DNA of 64,000 nt from Siphonodentalium dalli (lineage: Eukaryota > Mollusca > Scaphopoda > Gadilida > Siphonodentaliidae), in assembly GCA_032622095.1 (NCBI GenBank), contig CP136067.1:194334052-194398051 (forward strand), given 5' to 3'. Of this stretch, positions 1 to 12,200 are shown in pieces. The first letter of the stretch is position 1. Every line of letters starts with the position of its first letter. The position numbers and the translations under genes are program-made. The notes under the pieces are model-generated. The model saw only the letters and a program-made list of their open reading frames with translations, made no database searches and was not told the DNA's origin.

Positions 1-131
1 TGTCTATAAACTAGTATTAGACATTCAACTTTCCACATTCCTAATCGCTCCATTGACTGTAATACATTAAATTATTCCCTTTCCATGTTGAGCTACAGTG
101 TCATTGACACTTTCATTTTATATACCTGCAG
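1..131 (+). repeat. Dispersed repeat at window start, partner at about 46180-46310
   Basis: Segments such as gctccattgactgtaa, caactttccacattcctaat and gtgtcattgacactttcatt recur with changes at 46180-46300 and 47365-47400. It runs up to the acceptor of TOPBP1 exon a. Confidence 0.6.
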
Positions 132-212
132 CTAGTGGTCAGTTAAACAGTTCTGGTTCAACTAGCTCGACGGAGAACAGACCACCTTCAAGGGAACCAT
201 GGTCAACAAAAG
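132..212 (+). CDS. TOPBP1: TOPBP1 exon a: Ser/Thr-rich linker
   Basis: Acceptor ctgcag at 126-131 and donor AAG/gtattc at 213. The first two bases finish a codon begun upstream, then 26 codons starting SGQLNSSGSTSS and one base left over. Low-complexity, probably disordered linker before the ATR-activating motif. It joins in phase to the next exon. The weakest of the exons because the sequence is not conserved, but frame and splice sites fit. Confidence 0.75.
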
Positions 213-3200
213 GTATTCTATGAGTAATTACTGTGTTTTTATTTTATAACATGGTTCATATGCTAGTGTGGATTTGAGCATTCTAAAATTTCATAAAAAC
301 TGTTTCCTGGTCTGAAAAAAGTTATGGAAACTGGCACACTAAGTTTTTTGGCATCTCTCTATCTGTATATTGTTTGGTGTAGAAGCCTTGATTTGGCTGT
401 AGCTGCACTGTTGGACGACTTAAGCTGTTAATGTTGTGGATGTTATATCACATGCGCTGTCCATGACCTCCAGGTGGTTCCATTCGATGATTGTTTTGAC
501 AAAAAATGATATTGAGCCGTATTTGTCCTTATTGTTTCGTAAGAAAGTGAGTTGGTACACTCATTTAATGCTTGTTGTCTCAAATCCTGGGAATTTTTTA
601 GCAGTGATTTTTCACTTGTCCTTGCTCCTTGGTGTGAATAAGTCATGTGTATGGATAGCCGGAACCGACCCCTCTACTATCTTCCTAAACAGTGACATCC
701 TTTTCTCTTCTCTTCTTATCTTCATTGGTGTTAACCCTTCTATCTCCATCATGGCTGTGACTGCACCTTTATCTCTGTCTTTGTAATTGTTGGTGATGAA
801 TCTCTCACAATTGAAATACAAGCAGGAACTACATCACTCTGGTGTTGTCACGAATGATGACATGAACTTGTCCAGGTGTCCTGTTTGACTTGATGACTAG
901 AGAGTGTTGCTGGAATGTCATAAAATTTCTTATAACTTTATATTGATGACACTCATCCAGGTCTCAAAATATGGTGCTGGTCGTTAGCAGAATGAGGTCC
1001 CCAGAGGGTGAATTTAGTTATGCTACCCCCCCCCCCCCCCACAGAGAACAAGCGTCACTAAATTCATCCTTTGGGGACCTCATTCTGCATGGACTCATCT
1101 GCTATGGGAGACCTAGACACAGATTTAAGTTCCCAGATGGTGATGTGCACCCATTGGCACCTTGATTATGCATTATGTTGTCTGCCAATTTGGGGATATA
1201 GAGAAGCTAAACTAAAAAAGAAAAAGAGACTTTCCAAAAATGTTTCTGAAGAAACTAAAAAACTTATTAATTTGTTGATAAAGATACTTTCCAAAGGAGA
1301 TGAGGCCTAAGCAGAATGTCTACAGAAGGTGAATTTATGTGGGATAGCATCACTAAATTAGCCCTATGGGGAACTCATTCTTCAAATGTCTGGCAACTTA
1401 TTTTGAGGCTTGCACTTGTCACAAACAGGCCTGAGAATAAGGTGCCTGTCATTTGCAGAATGAGGTCCACAGAGGGTGAATTACCCTCTGGGAACCTCAT
1501 TCTGATTAGGCCTCATCTTCTCTGGAGTCTATGTCTCACATAGCAAATGAGGCCATGCAGAATGAGGTCCCAAGAGGGTGAAGTTGGTGATGCTAGCCCA
1601 CTGTGTGGGATAGCCTCACTATATTCACTCTCTGGGAACCTCATTCTGCAAATGACAGGCACACTAAACTCAGGCTTAGTTTAAACATAGTTTATTTTCC
1701 AACACAATTCATGGCATGTTAATTTACAAATTTTTTATATATGTATACAAAATAAATAAATTCCACTCTGTTCCACATTGCATATAGTTATGTATATATG
1801 TATAGATATATGTATTTGGTTGGAAAAGGAACAACACTAAGCGTGAGCTTTTTGTAGTCATCCGACTCGTCCCCGTACCAAGCGAAGCCCACACAGTATA
1901 CATGTTCATTAATTATAAATCATTTATCATATCAGAGGGCACGACAGAAGGTATATATGGTAGTTGGGGTGGAAATAAAACTATGTTTAACATAGAGCAG
2001 AACTGAAGAAAAACAGTGCGTTATGTGCATTTGGGCAGAATGCCATATATAAACCCTCAGACTTGATCACAAAAGCGATTGACTTAACAAAAACACACAT
2101 GTGGAATGATGACAGAAAATGCATCACAGAATCTTTTATCAAACTCAGCTTGGACCAATATAAATATATTACTAGATTTACATCCAACTTTTTCAGTGAA
2201 ATGGGACAGGAGGGTGAATTTATCATAAATGGTCATAGACAGTTCTAGATATTGAAGCAGTATCTTAACATATATGATACAAGGTGATTTAGATTGTCCA
2301 ATTTGATCAAAATAGACTGATCAATGGATCAGTGAAATGTAATTTGATGGTTAACGTATGGCAAGAATATTTTTTTTTTACATATACCGGTACATGTAAA
2401 AAGATATCCAAATAAAAATAAATTGAGGAAGGGACTAAATTAGCATCGGGAGAGGATGTTAATCTAGCAAATGTTTTATATTGGCCTAGGTGGCATTTAG
2501 AGAACCTAGAGTTTGTACACTAAATGAGAAGTGCTTAAATTTTGACCAAGTGCTTCCATTCATGTTGATCCTTGAAAAGTACTTAAGTCCCACAAAAAAA
2601 GTTATTGTGGGTGGCTCAATTTATTTGAAATTTGAAGCAAAATATTATAACCGCAATATCAATCAGACAACAAAATTGCTGAAAAGCTTAATATAAATAA
2701 CAATTTGTGTTTTACCATTTCCATAAAATGTCATCAAACTATGTGCACAGACACTGACCTACGCATTGTCTTAAGTTTCATCAGGATTATTTTGTAAAGT
2801 CTATTATTTTCAATGGAAAGGGAATAGCTCTATATCTTAGTTTGAATTCTGTCGCATTCTGGAAGGAAATGGAGGAAATGTTTCTATGATTTCAGCTATT
2901 TTCTATTACTCTATGGGCACCTTCTGAGACACAGACGTTCCAAATGTTGATGAATTATAGTATTTTAATCATATTTTATGTCATAGATTATTATTAAAAC
3001 CATATATCATGGCACTATAAAAAAATATAATCGTTGACTCGAAAATTAAGCGGGCCTTTAAAGATTATTTAATTTGATACTCCAGTGAAGTTGTTCTGTC
3101 ACTTTAAACTTTAAATGTTTCAGGCAAGTCAGATAGTGAGGCATCACAGAGTGTTCAAGTATCATGGGACGATCCCACTGGCAGGTAGGTGGATAATTAT

Positions 3201-6200
3201 ACCACCCGCAACGAGTTGTGGGGGGGGGGTATACTGGTATCAGCTTGTCCGTCCGTCCGTCTGTCTGTCGTACCATCCGTCGAGCCGTCTGTCTGTCGTT
3301 CCGTGGACACAAATTTGTCCGGAGTTTTTCTCAGTTGTTTTTTTTATAAATTTCCGTGAAACTTGGCACAAACATCAACCACCATGGGAACCTGTGCACC
3401 TGCGATTATGACGTCTGTCAGACTTTTTTTTGAGGAGTTATCCCCCCTTTTTCGACTTAGAAAATTTTCACAACATGCATAATTTTGTCCAAGCTTTTAA
3501 TCGTACATTTTTAGGTCAATTTTTTTAAAACTTGGCACAAATATTTAGAACCATGGGAACCTGTGCACTTGCGATTATGACATCTGTCCGACATTTTTTG
3601 GTGGAATTATCTCCCTTTTTCGACTTAGAATTTTTTTTGCAATATGCATAATTTTGTCCGAGCTTTTATTTCTACATTTTTAGGTCAATGTTTTTTAATC
3701 TTGGCACTGATATTTAGTACCATGGGAACCTGTGCACCTGCGATTATGATGTCTGTCTGACTTTTTTTTTGTGGAGTTATGATTAGGGTTAGGGGTTAGG
3801 GTTAGGGGGGTTAGGGTTAGGGATACCTGTTGACATAATTTCAGTGCCCAATATATGGTAATGGCTACTTCACTCAAATAACATTTTGAATTCGGGGGGT
3901 ATTACTTAGTCCCATCTGGGACAAGCCCATCTCTAGTTCATTCAGCTTTACTTGAGATGTAGTCACCTCAACCCTTTTATGATGGGAGCTGCGCATGTGC
4001 AGCATTAAAGATCCTGTGCCAGTGCATTCTCTTACATATGCGAGTCTCCCATTGGGAGCCTTGCATATATAAGAGAATCCACTGGCTTACAAGATCAAGG
4101 TAAATATTGTTAGGCCAGTGTATTCTCTTATATATGGGAGGCTCCCTATGATATATTATATAATGCATTGGCACAGGGTTTTCGCAAAGTTTCAGGAAGC
4201 TCTAGTCATGGAAAGGTTAACGGCGAAACTGGAAACTGTCCACAATAGTCTGAAAATAAGAAGAATTTCTTCTTGGAAAGTTTTTGGACCATCAAAACTA
4301 CAAGCACATAGATTGAAACTGATTCCCAAGAATGAATGCATTTCAACCATATTTGGAAATGACAATAATAATGGTTTTACATCACATTTATTTTCAGAAT
4401 CTTACATTGAAAATCGCTTCCTATTTGCTTTCTGTTATTTGTGACATTTTGTGTTATCTCATCTGGCAAGTAATTTGGAACTCAAAGTCAAAAGTTATTT
4501 TTAAAGTGATCCAAGGCACTCGCAGTGGGTATTAAAAATTAGAACATGGAGTAATATATAAACTTTGTTCTTATATTCATTATTAATAATAGTCCTTCCA
4601 TAACGAAATTTAGCATGTTGAAACCATTGTTATGTAAACAAAACTGTTACAGTGATTTGTCAAAAAACATCGGTAATCATGTAATATGTTTTGACAATGT
4701 TTACCATCAAGTTTTTATTTAACTTCGCTATTTATTGGACTAATTGGATTGTTATCGGTAATTCCACTGTAACAGTAATGTTTAAGAAGAATTTGTGAAT
4801 TTTCAAAAAGTCTCTATTTCATCCTATCAATTTGAAGGAAATTTGTTTTATGGTGATTTTTCCTCCAAAAAAATAGTTCTGCTAACAACTTAGTATAGAA
4901 ATTGGTTAATAGACCACAGAAATTTGTACCAACAGGCTAGTTTATAATATTAAAAAAGCTGTGGGTTCGATCTATACTTAATGAAAATTGCATTATTTCG
5001 TACCAGAATTCAGTTAGATCAATGTGTTCAACTTTAATTGATTTAAAAAAAAAGAAATTTAAATAACCGATTTTTGAAAAGATGATAATTATGGTAACCA
5101 CATTACATACAGTAATGCTCTAATTAATCGACCTCTTAACCACAGCAGAATTATGGGTAACTTTTCAGGAAATATGGCTTGTTGCCATTCATCGGAAAGC
5201 TCTCGGCGAGAGCTTTCCGATGAATGGCAATAAGCCATATTTCCGACTAAATCCTGAAAAGTTACCCATAATTCTAATGTGGTTAAGAGGTAGATTAATT
5301 AGAGCATTACTGTACTTTATTTTCTGCAGGCTTGAACAAGAGAAATTAGCTCACAAGTTGGACAGAGCATGCAGCCCGACCCAGGATACAATGGGATCCC
5401 TCGGCACAGATTGTAATGCAGCTCAGTATTCAGATGTGGAAGACCAAGATGACAAGGTTGGTCGTCATAGTTACATCTGAATCAGGTCTGAAAATATGGT
5501 GCCGGACATTTGCAGAGTGAGGTCCCCAGAGGGTGATTTTAGTTATGCTACCATGCACAGCGAGCTAGCATCACCAAGTTCATCCTCTGGGGACCTCATT
5601 CTGCATGGCCTCATCTGCTATGGGAGACCTAGACTCAGATTTAAGTTTCCAGATGGTGAAGATGGTATTGCGCACCTCGATTATACATTGTGTCATCCGC
5701 CAATTTGCAGATATAGAGAAACTAAACTATAAAAGAAAAGAAACTTTCTAAAGAAGTTTCTAAAGAAACTTTATAACTTGTTAATTTGATAAGTAAGATA
5801 CTTCTACTATACTACTATAACCGTTGTCTAGATGTACAGTAATGCCCTAAATAATCGACTCCTTAATCACAGCAGAATTATGGGTAACTTTTCAGGATTT
5901 AGATGGAAATATGGCTTGTTGCCATTCATCGGAAAGCTCTCAGTGAGAGCTATCCGATGAATTGCAACAAGCCATATTTCCAAATAAATCCTGAAAAGTT
6001 ATCCCTAATTCTGCTGTGGTTAAGGAGTCGATTATTTAGGGCATTACTGTATGTGGCAATGGCTGAGTATGAAGTCTTTCCAGTGTGCAGGAACAAATTC
6101 ACATTTGTTATACAATGGCCATGTTACGATAGGAATTAGTCATCTTTGATTTACATGAAAAGCACTTTGTCTTTCTCTGCCTGTTTCTTTGTCCCCTGAC

Positions 6201-9200
6201 ATTCAGTCCGAGGACTATAGTATTAAATGACCCTTGTCCGTGCATGTGCAGGTGTCAACCAGCATGGGAACCTGCACACCTGCGATATTGAGTTCAGTTG
6301 GAGTCATTTTGGCAGTGTTATTTCCATTTTTCGACATAGAATCGTACATCCTGGGATACATATTTTGTCCGAGCCTGTATTCCGTCATTTTCCAGTCAAT
6401 TTTTTAAAAACTTGGCACAGATGTCATCCAGCATGGGAACCTGCACACCTGCGATCTTGAGTCCAGTTGGAGTCATTTTGGCAGCTATTGCCATTTTTTT
6501 ACATAGAAGCGTACATCCTGGGATGCATCTTTGTCCGAACCTGTATTCTTAGAATTTTGTTGATTTTGTGCCAATTTGAGGTTTTATTTCGACTTTTAAG
6601 AGTTTTTCAAATCTGGTAATTTGTATGCAGCTCTAAACAAGCCTTGAAATAGGGTGTCTGTCATTTGCAGAATGAGGTCCCCAGAGGGTGAATTTAGTGA
6701 TGCTACCCCGCATAGCGGGCTAGCATCACCAAATTCACCCTCTGGGGACCTCATTCTGCTAACACCTCAGCAGAATGAGGTTCCCAGAGGGTGAATTTGG
6801 TGATGCTAGCCCGCTATGCGGGGGTAGCATCACTAAATTCACCCTCTGGGGACCTCATTCTGCAAATGACAGACACCCTAATTCAAGGCTTGGCTCTAAA
6901 GGATCTAAATTTATAACTCTCTTTACTCCATACTCTTTGATGAGTAGTGCCCTGAGATCCGGATATGTTCAGATAGTACTAGTAAGATTAATTTAATAAG
7001 AATCCTTCTGTACATGTATCATTTGTTCATGACTGGAGCTTCCTGGAATTTTGTGAAAACCCTGTGCCAATGCATTCTCTTATAGGGAGCCTCGCATACA
7101 TAAGAGTATGCATTCGCCTAACAATATTTACCTTGACCTTGTAAGCCAGTGCATTATCTTATATATGCGAGGCTCCCTATGGGAGACCCGGATATATAAG
7201 AGAATGGACTGGCACAGTATCTTTAATGCTGCACCAATGCACCAGCGTAGCTCCCATCATGAAAGCGTTAATAACTGTTAAAGACATATTATGGACTTGT
7301 TCAGATGCGTGAAACTGATATGCCAACTGTTGGAATGTAGCATTCTACTAACATCGCAGAAAATTTCAAAGAAATTGACTAAACCACTCCACAGAAATCA
7401 TCGTCTGAACTAGCCTTAATTGTAAATATTTACATCTTTATTTGGGATGCAAATTAATATATAAGAATGAAGGTGTGTGCTGTAAATTAGGATTAATATT
7501 CGTAAAAATAACTACTTTGTGCTAGATTATTCTCTATTTCTATTTGATCACCCAACCGGAGTGTTTCACATCACTTTAAATTTTCTGTGTTATTTTTTGA
7601 TAGGGCAGCTCCCGTCATGAAAGTGTTAATAGCCGTTAAATTTTCTGTGTTATTTTTTGATAGGATGATGAGGTTGATCTTGGGAAGAAGGAGACCTGCC
7701 CGAGAGTTATGCCAGTCATTGTTTTCTCCGGTTTAACACCCCAGGTAATGTACTATCTTCAAGTAGTGTGTCTGTCTTTTGCAGAATGAGGTCCCCAGAG
7801 GGTGAATTCAGTGACACTGTTCCGCACAGTGGTATAGCACCACCAAATTCACCCTCTGGGAACCTCATTGTGCTTAGGCCTCAACTTCTATGGGAGACCT
7901 AGGATCAGATTGAAGTTCCCCAGTTGAAGTTTGTGATGTTCGCACATTAGTCACCTTGATTATGCATTTTATCTTCTGCAAAAACTTCCCAGAAGGGAAA
8001 AAGTAATGATAATTTGAGGCTATAGATACTTCCCAGAAGATGAGACCTAAGCAGAATGAAGTTCCCAGAGGGTGAATTTGATGATGCTAGCCTGATCACT
8101 AAATTCGCCCTCTGGGGACCTCATTCTGCAAATGACAGACCCACTATTTGTCGGCTTGTATGAACCTTCTTTTCTACTCAAGTTTCTACTCAGCGATGTT
8201 CCTGTATTGGGTAGAACTCATGGCTGATTGTTGCATGATTAATTGTTGGCTTAGTTGCAGCAACATCATAACATTTAATACTATAATTATTATATTATAG
8301 CTCTATGTTATCAAAGGGCAATATTCAAACATAGGTACATTTATATAAGGATTAACTGTCATGTGGACTGTTTTTATGGAGATGTAACCGTGAGGTAAGT
8401 GGACATAACTTGTGTACAACCCGAAGGGTTTTACATACAAGTTATGACCACTTACCTCACGGTTACATCTCCATAAAAATACTCCACATGACAGTTAATC
8501 CTTATATTTATATACATTTAGCGAAAAAAGCCACTTTTGTAAATGTATTTAAATCGAAAAGTGTATCGTGACAAAAACAGCCCAAAATACCCAAATAGCA
8601 CCCTTGGCAATAGTTAATAGGAACAATTTCTCTTCATATTGAAACCCGATGATGTATTAAGTCAATCCTGCGCGAGTCCAAATGCGCCCAAAACATTACG
8701 CGTTCGTCTTTCCAAACCCAATGACGTATCGATGGTGTTATGAGCTTGGTGTTATGAGGTGTTCCGCATTCACCGAGAAATAACTGCAACTAGCCATGTG
8801 GGCGCCGACCAATCAGAATGCTGGATTTAGTGATGACAACACTTAGTATGTAAATATATAATAGTATAGTCGCATCTAGGCGGTCTATGGGATTAATGTA
8901 GGACAATATGTGCATTCGCGTTATTACCATTAAGTATTAGGCCAATATAGGTTCATGGCAATTTACGCACTCATTCGCAATATTCTTTCCCTCAACATCA
9001 TACTGCAATCATTCTATATACATTGCAAATTATCTTATTTATTCCTGAATTCTGCATAATGGCCCAGCCATCAATAATTTATGATTCAATTTATTGAGTA
9101 TACTAACCTGGGATAAGTTCAGTATACTAACCTGGGATAAGTTCAGTATACTAACCTGGGATAAGTTCAGTATACTAACCTGGGATAAGTTCAGTATACT

Positions 9201-12200
9201 AACCTGGGATAAGTTCAGTATACTAACCTGGGATAAGTTCAGTATACTAACCTGGGATAAGTTCAGTATACTAACCTGGGATAAGTTCCGAATGAAACTA
9301 ATACTCTAGTGTTGAAACGATTTGTTGATTAGTCGACGTCGACGAATTGTTCACCAAAAGTCGACTCCAGAATCCCAAGTCAATTAGTTGCATTAAATTG
9401 ATCATGCAATGCAATCACTATGTTTTAACAGAACAATGGTTCAATACAATATACTAACGGCAAGGACCGTGTTAAAATTTAAAACAAAAGCCGTGCGATT
9501 TAATAGAATTACTTACACAAACACCAGTTATGAAATTAAACAATGTCGCTAATAAATAAACATCGTTGATGGCTGAGCAAAGATAACAGTATCGGCAGCC
9601 ACTCTTTGAAGCTTTTGATGTTCTTTCAATTTGTGTTACGTCATGTGCACAATACTTTTAATGCATATTCTCTGTCACTATGTGTGTAATTAATTCAGTA
9701 TGAGTATGGACTAATGTATCCAGATTTGGTATAATGAATGTGTCATAATACAACGCTAAACAAGAAACCTATAGACAATGAAACGCAAGTCAACTTAGTC
9801 AAGACACCCAGTATGGACAAATTTAGTAGCGCCGGCCACCAGTTTCCGTCTTCCAATCATAACACCCGCGAAAAAACGGGAGCTCATCAACAGAAGTTGT
9901 CTCGCAGTGATTTTATTTGTACTTATTACACTCCTATGTGCAATTTCCATTCAAAACGCCGTTAATTAAAAATGGTAATGTCACCAATGAATTATGTAAT
10001 TTCTTGTGACGTCATTGACGTTATGTCGCTTACTGTTCTAGACTGAATTTTCTATGGTTGATCTTTCTCCACATCGAGACTTTCGTGCATTAATTCTGGG
10101 TGTTTTAATCATATATGGCAAACCAAATTGATGCAGAAGTGTAATAAATTGAGTAATCAATTAGTTCCGAGAATTATGTTAAATAATTAACTCGAGGCGA
10201 GAGACGTTTACGCGTACTCGTTTCTTACCGACGTCTCTCGCCTCTCGTGAATTATTTGTAGTAATTCTCAAAAACAATTGATTACTCTCTGCTTACTCAA
10301 TAGCCATAGTAAAATGGAAGTTTTCCATGGGAATATGGGAATGGTGGTTGTCAGTTAGTCGACTTCGACTCAATTATTGACTGTTGATTAGTTGACTACG
10401 AAATACCATGTCATTTCAACACTATAATACTCATCTGATGTTTTATTTGTTGCTTCCACAGGACAAAACAGCCTACAGTGAGATAGTGAAGAAACTTGGA
10501 GGGACAGTTCTCGAGAGCCAGAAGTTCACTGATGAGTGCACACATCTAGTCATTGGTTCGTTCACTCTTAACCCTTTATTTATTAAATGGATTCTCCCAT
10601 CAGTTATAAAATTTAACATGGAAATGGTCTATTAATAATTTGGAGGGGTGTTTAGGATAAATTAGCTGACGACAGTCAGAAGAAAAGATGATACAAGACC
10701 TGAAGGATTCCTATTCATTTGTGGGAAATGTTCAGATAATAAGTTCCACAAATGACCTATGGTCGATTGTTGAACTTATTATCTGAACATTTCCTAACCC
10801 ATCTACTCGTTAATGAATATTTAGTAAAAAAAAAAAATTGATCTATTCAGAGGAAGACCTCGAGGTCAGAGTTCTCAGAGCAGGATTGAAACGACTGAGA
10901 GCAAGGAAAACAGTAGAGTTGAAATTAATAACCTACATGGACACCATCCGGAAAGGGTTAAACAGGGACTATGGTTTTCTCTCACATTACGCTGTACTGC
11001 ATAATTTCCGGGGAATTCGGCACTCGGGAGCAGCCGCGACGTAGACGCTTTCCGTCACTCCTGTTATGCACGTCATCGTGAGGGACACATTCAACGTCAA
11101 CGACTTTTCACTATTTGTTCACTTCATACTTGATAAAGGCTACTAGATAGCCGAAAGCTCGTGTTTTTTAAAAACTCAAATGAGTCTTAAATGGTGTTAC
11201 TTTCTTTTATTCCCATTTATCAGTAAATCTCATTAAAGACATATTATGGACTTGTTCGAGTGCGTGAAACTGATAAGTTAGTATTCAGGCGCTATTTCAA
11301 CTGGAGGAATGTTGCATTCTACTAACATCGCCGAAAATATCAAGCCAATCGACCACACCACTCCATAGAAAAGATCGTCCGAATTACTCTCTATTGTCAA
11401 TATTAACTTCTAGATTCGGGACGCAACTATTGGTGATAAACTAACGAAACTAATTTCACCATCGAGAGTTACTGCATTCATTGAATATATAAGAATGGCG
11501 GTGTATGTTGTCAATTTAGATATAATATTTGTAACAATAACTACTTTGAGCACGATTATTCTCCATTTCTATTGGATCACCCTACCGGAGTGTTTCACAT
11601 CACTTTAACGGCTCTGCTTCAGAATAGTAAGCTTGATAAAAAAGGTTCCCCTGAAAATCACTGTTTTCGTTTTATTTATCGAAGGGAGTGATAATAATAG
11701 ACAAATAGCTTGCTTATTTCAGTGAATGAAACTGATAAGTTGATACCCAGACACTTCGTCCCATTGATCGTACCATTTAAAGGGGTACTCTACACTAAAT
11801 CCGGCCATTTATGGGACCATCTCCTTTTATACTCAACAATATATGCAACAAATGAATGAATTTGAGCCATGGATGAGAGCAAAATACATCCATTTACTTT
11901 ATGAACAATGTAAAACAACATGGCAATTATAATGAAAATGAGTTTATGGCTCGAGTCATTAACTCATTTTCATTATAATTACCATGTTGTTTGCATCGTT
12001 GATAGAGCACATGAGTGTATTTTTCACTCATCCATAGCTCAAATTCATTCATTTGTTGCATATATTCTGTTGAGTATAAAAGGAGATGGTCCCATAAATG
12101 GCCAGATTTAGTGTACGGAACTACACGTTATTATAATTATTTACTGCTTAATTTATCTTTTGCTTTTGTTGGTTGTATCGATAATTGAATTGAATAAAAT

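Larger units (their letters stand above)
213..3123 (+). other. TOPBP1 intron a: repeat content
   Basis: No exon recognised. 213-960 holds nothing I can name. 965-1680 has palindromic 'aatgaggtcc' MITE copies, with a poly-C run near 1026-1040. 1681-2150 is plain AT-rich sequence. 2157-2486 is a small inverted-repeat element. 2785-3066 is a dispersed repeat found in inverse at 51263-51545. Confidence 0.6.
3185..5329 (+). other. TOPBP1 intron b: repeat content
   Basis: Holds a dispersed repeat with TTAGGG units (about 3203-3935), a piggyBac-like MITE (3968-4220), about 900 bases of AT-rich sequence with nothing recognised (4221-5107), and a 203-bp hairpin MITE (5110-5312) reaching almost to the acceptor. 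Confidence 0.65.
5457..7663 (+). other. TOPBP1 intron c: repeat content
   Basis: Contains palindromic 'aatgaggtcc' copies (about 5495-5720 and 6639-6901), a second 'cagtaatg' hairpin MITE (5837-6049), a 'gtcatttt/dispersed' repeat (6225-6610), a piggyBac-like MITE (about 7026-7271), a 'gacatattatgg' repeat (7275-7590) and the duplicated acceptor. A missing linker exon could be hidden here but none was seen. Confidence 0.6.
7745..10461 (+). other. TOPBP1 intron d: repeat content
   Basis: Holds a full 'aatgaggtcc' element (about 7765-8150), a 178-bp palindrome (8338-8515), a 24-bp tandem array (9097-9288) and another palindrome (10151-10288). 8520-9090 and 9290-10150 show nothing recognisable. 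Confidence 0.6.

Noticed and set aside
3782-3822. TTAGGG run as a chromosome end
   Set aside because: It lies in the middle of an intron between coding exons of TOPBP1.
4118-4444. 108-codon open frame in TOPBP1 intron b
   Set aside because: Begins inside a MITE hairpin and shows no family resemblance.
4965-4985. tRNA-like B box (gggttcgatc)
   Set aside because: No matching A box or cloverleaf could be traced upstream.
9094-9309. Open frame of repeated SILTWDKF peptides
   Set aside because: It is the translation of a 24-bp intronic tandem repeat (24 is divisible by 3); no start context, no homology.
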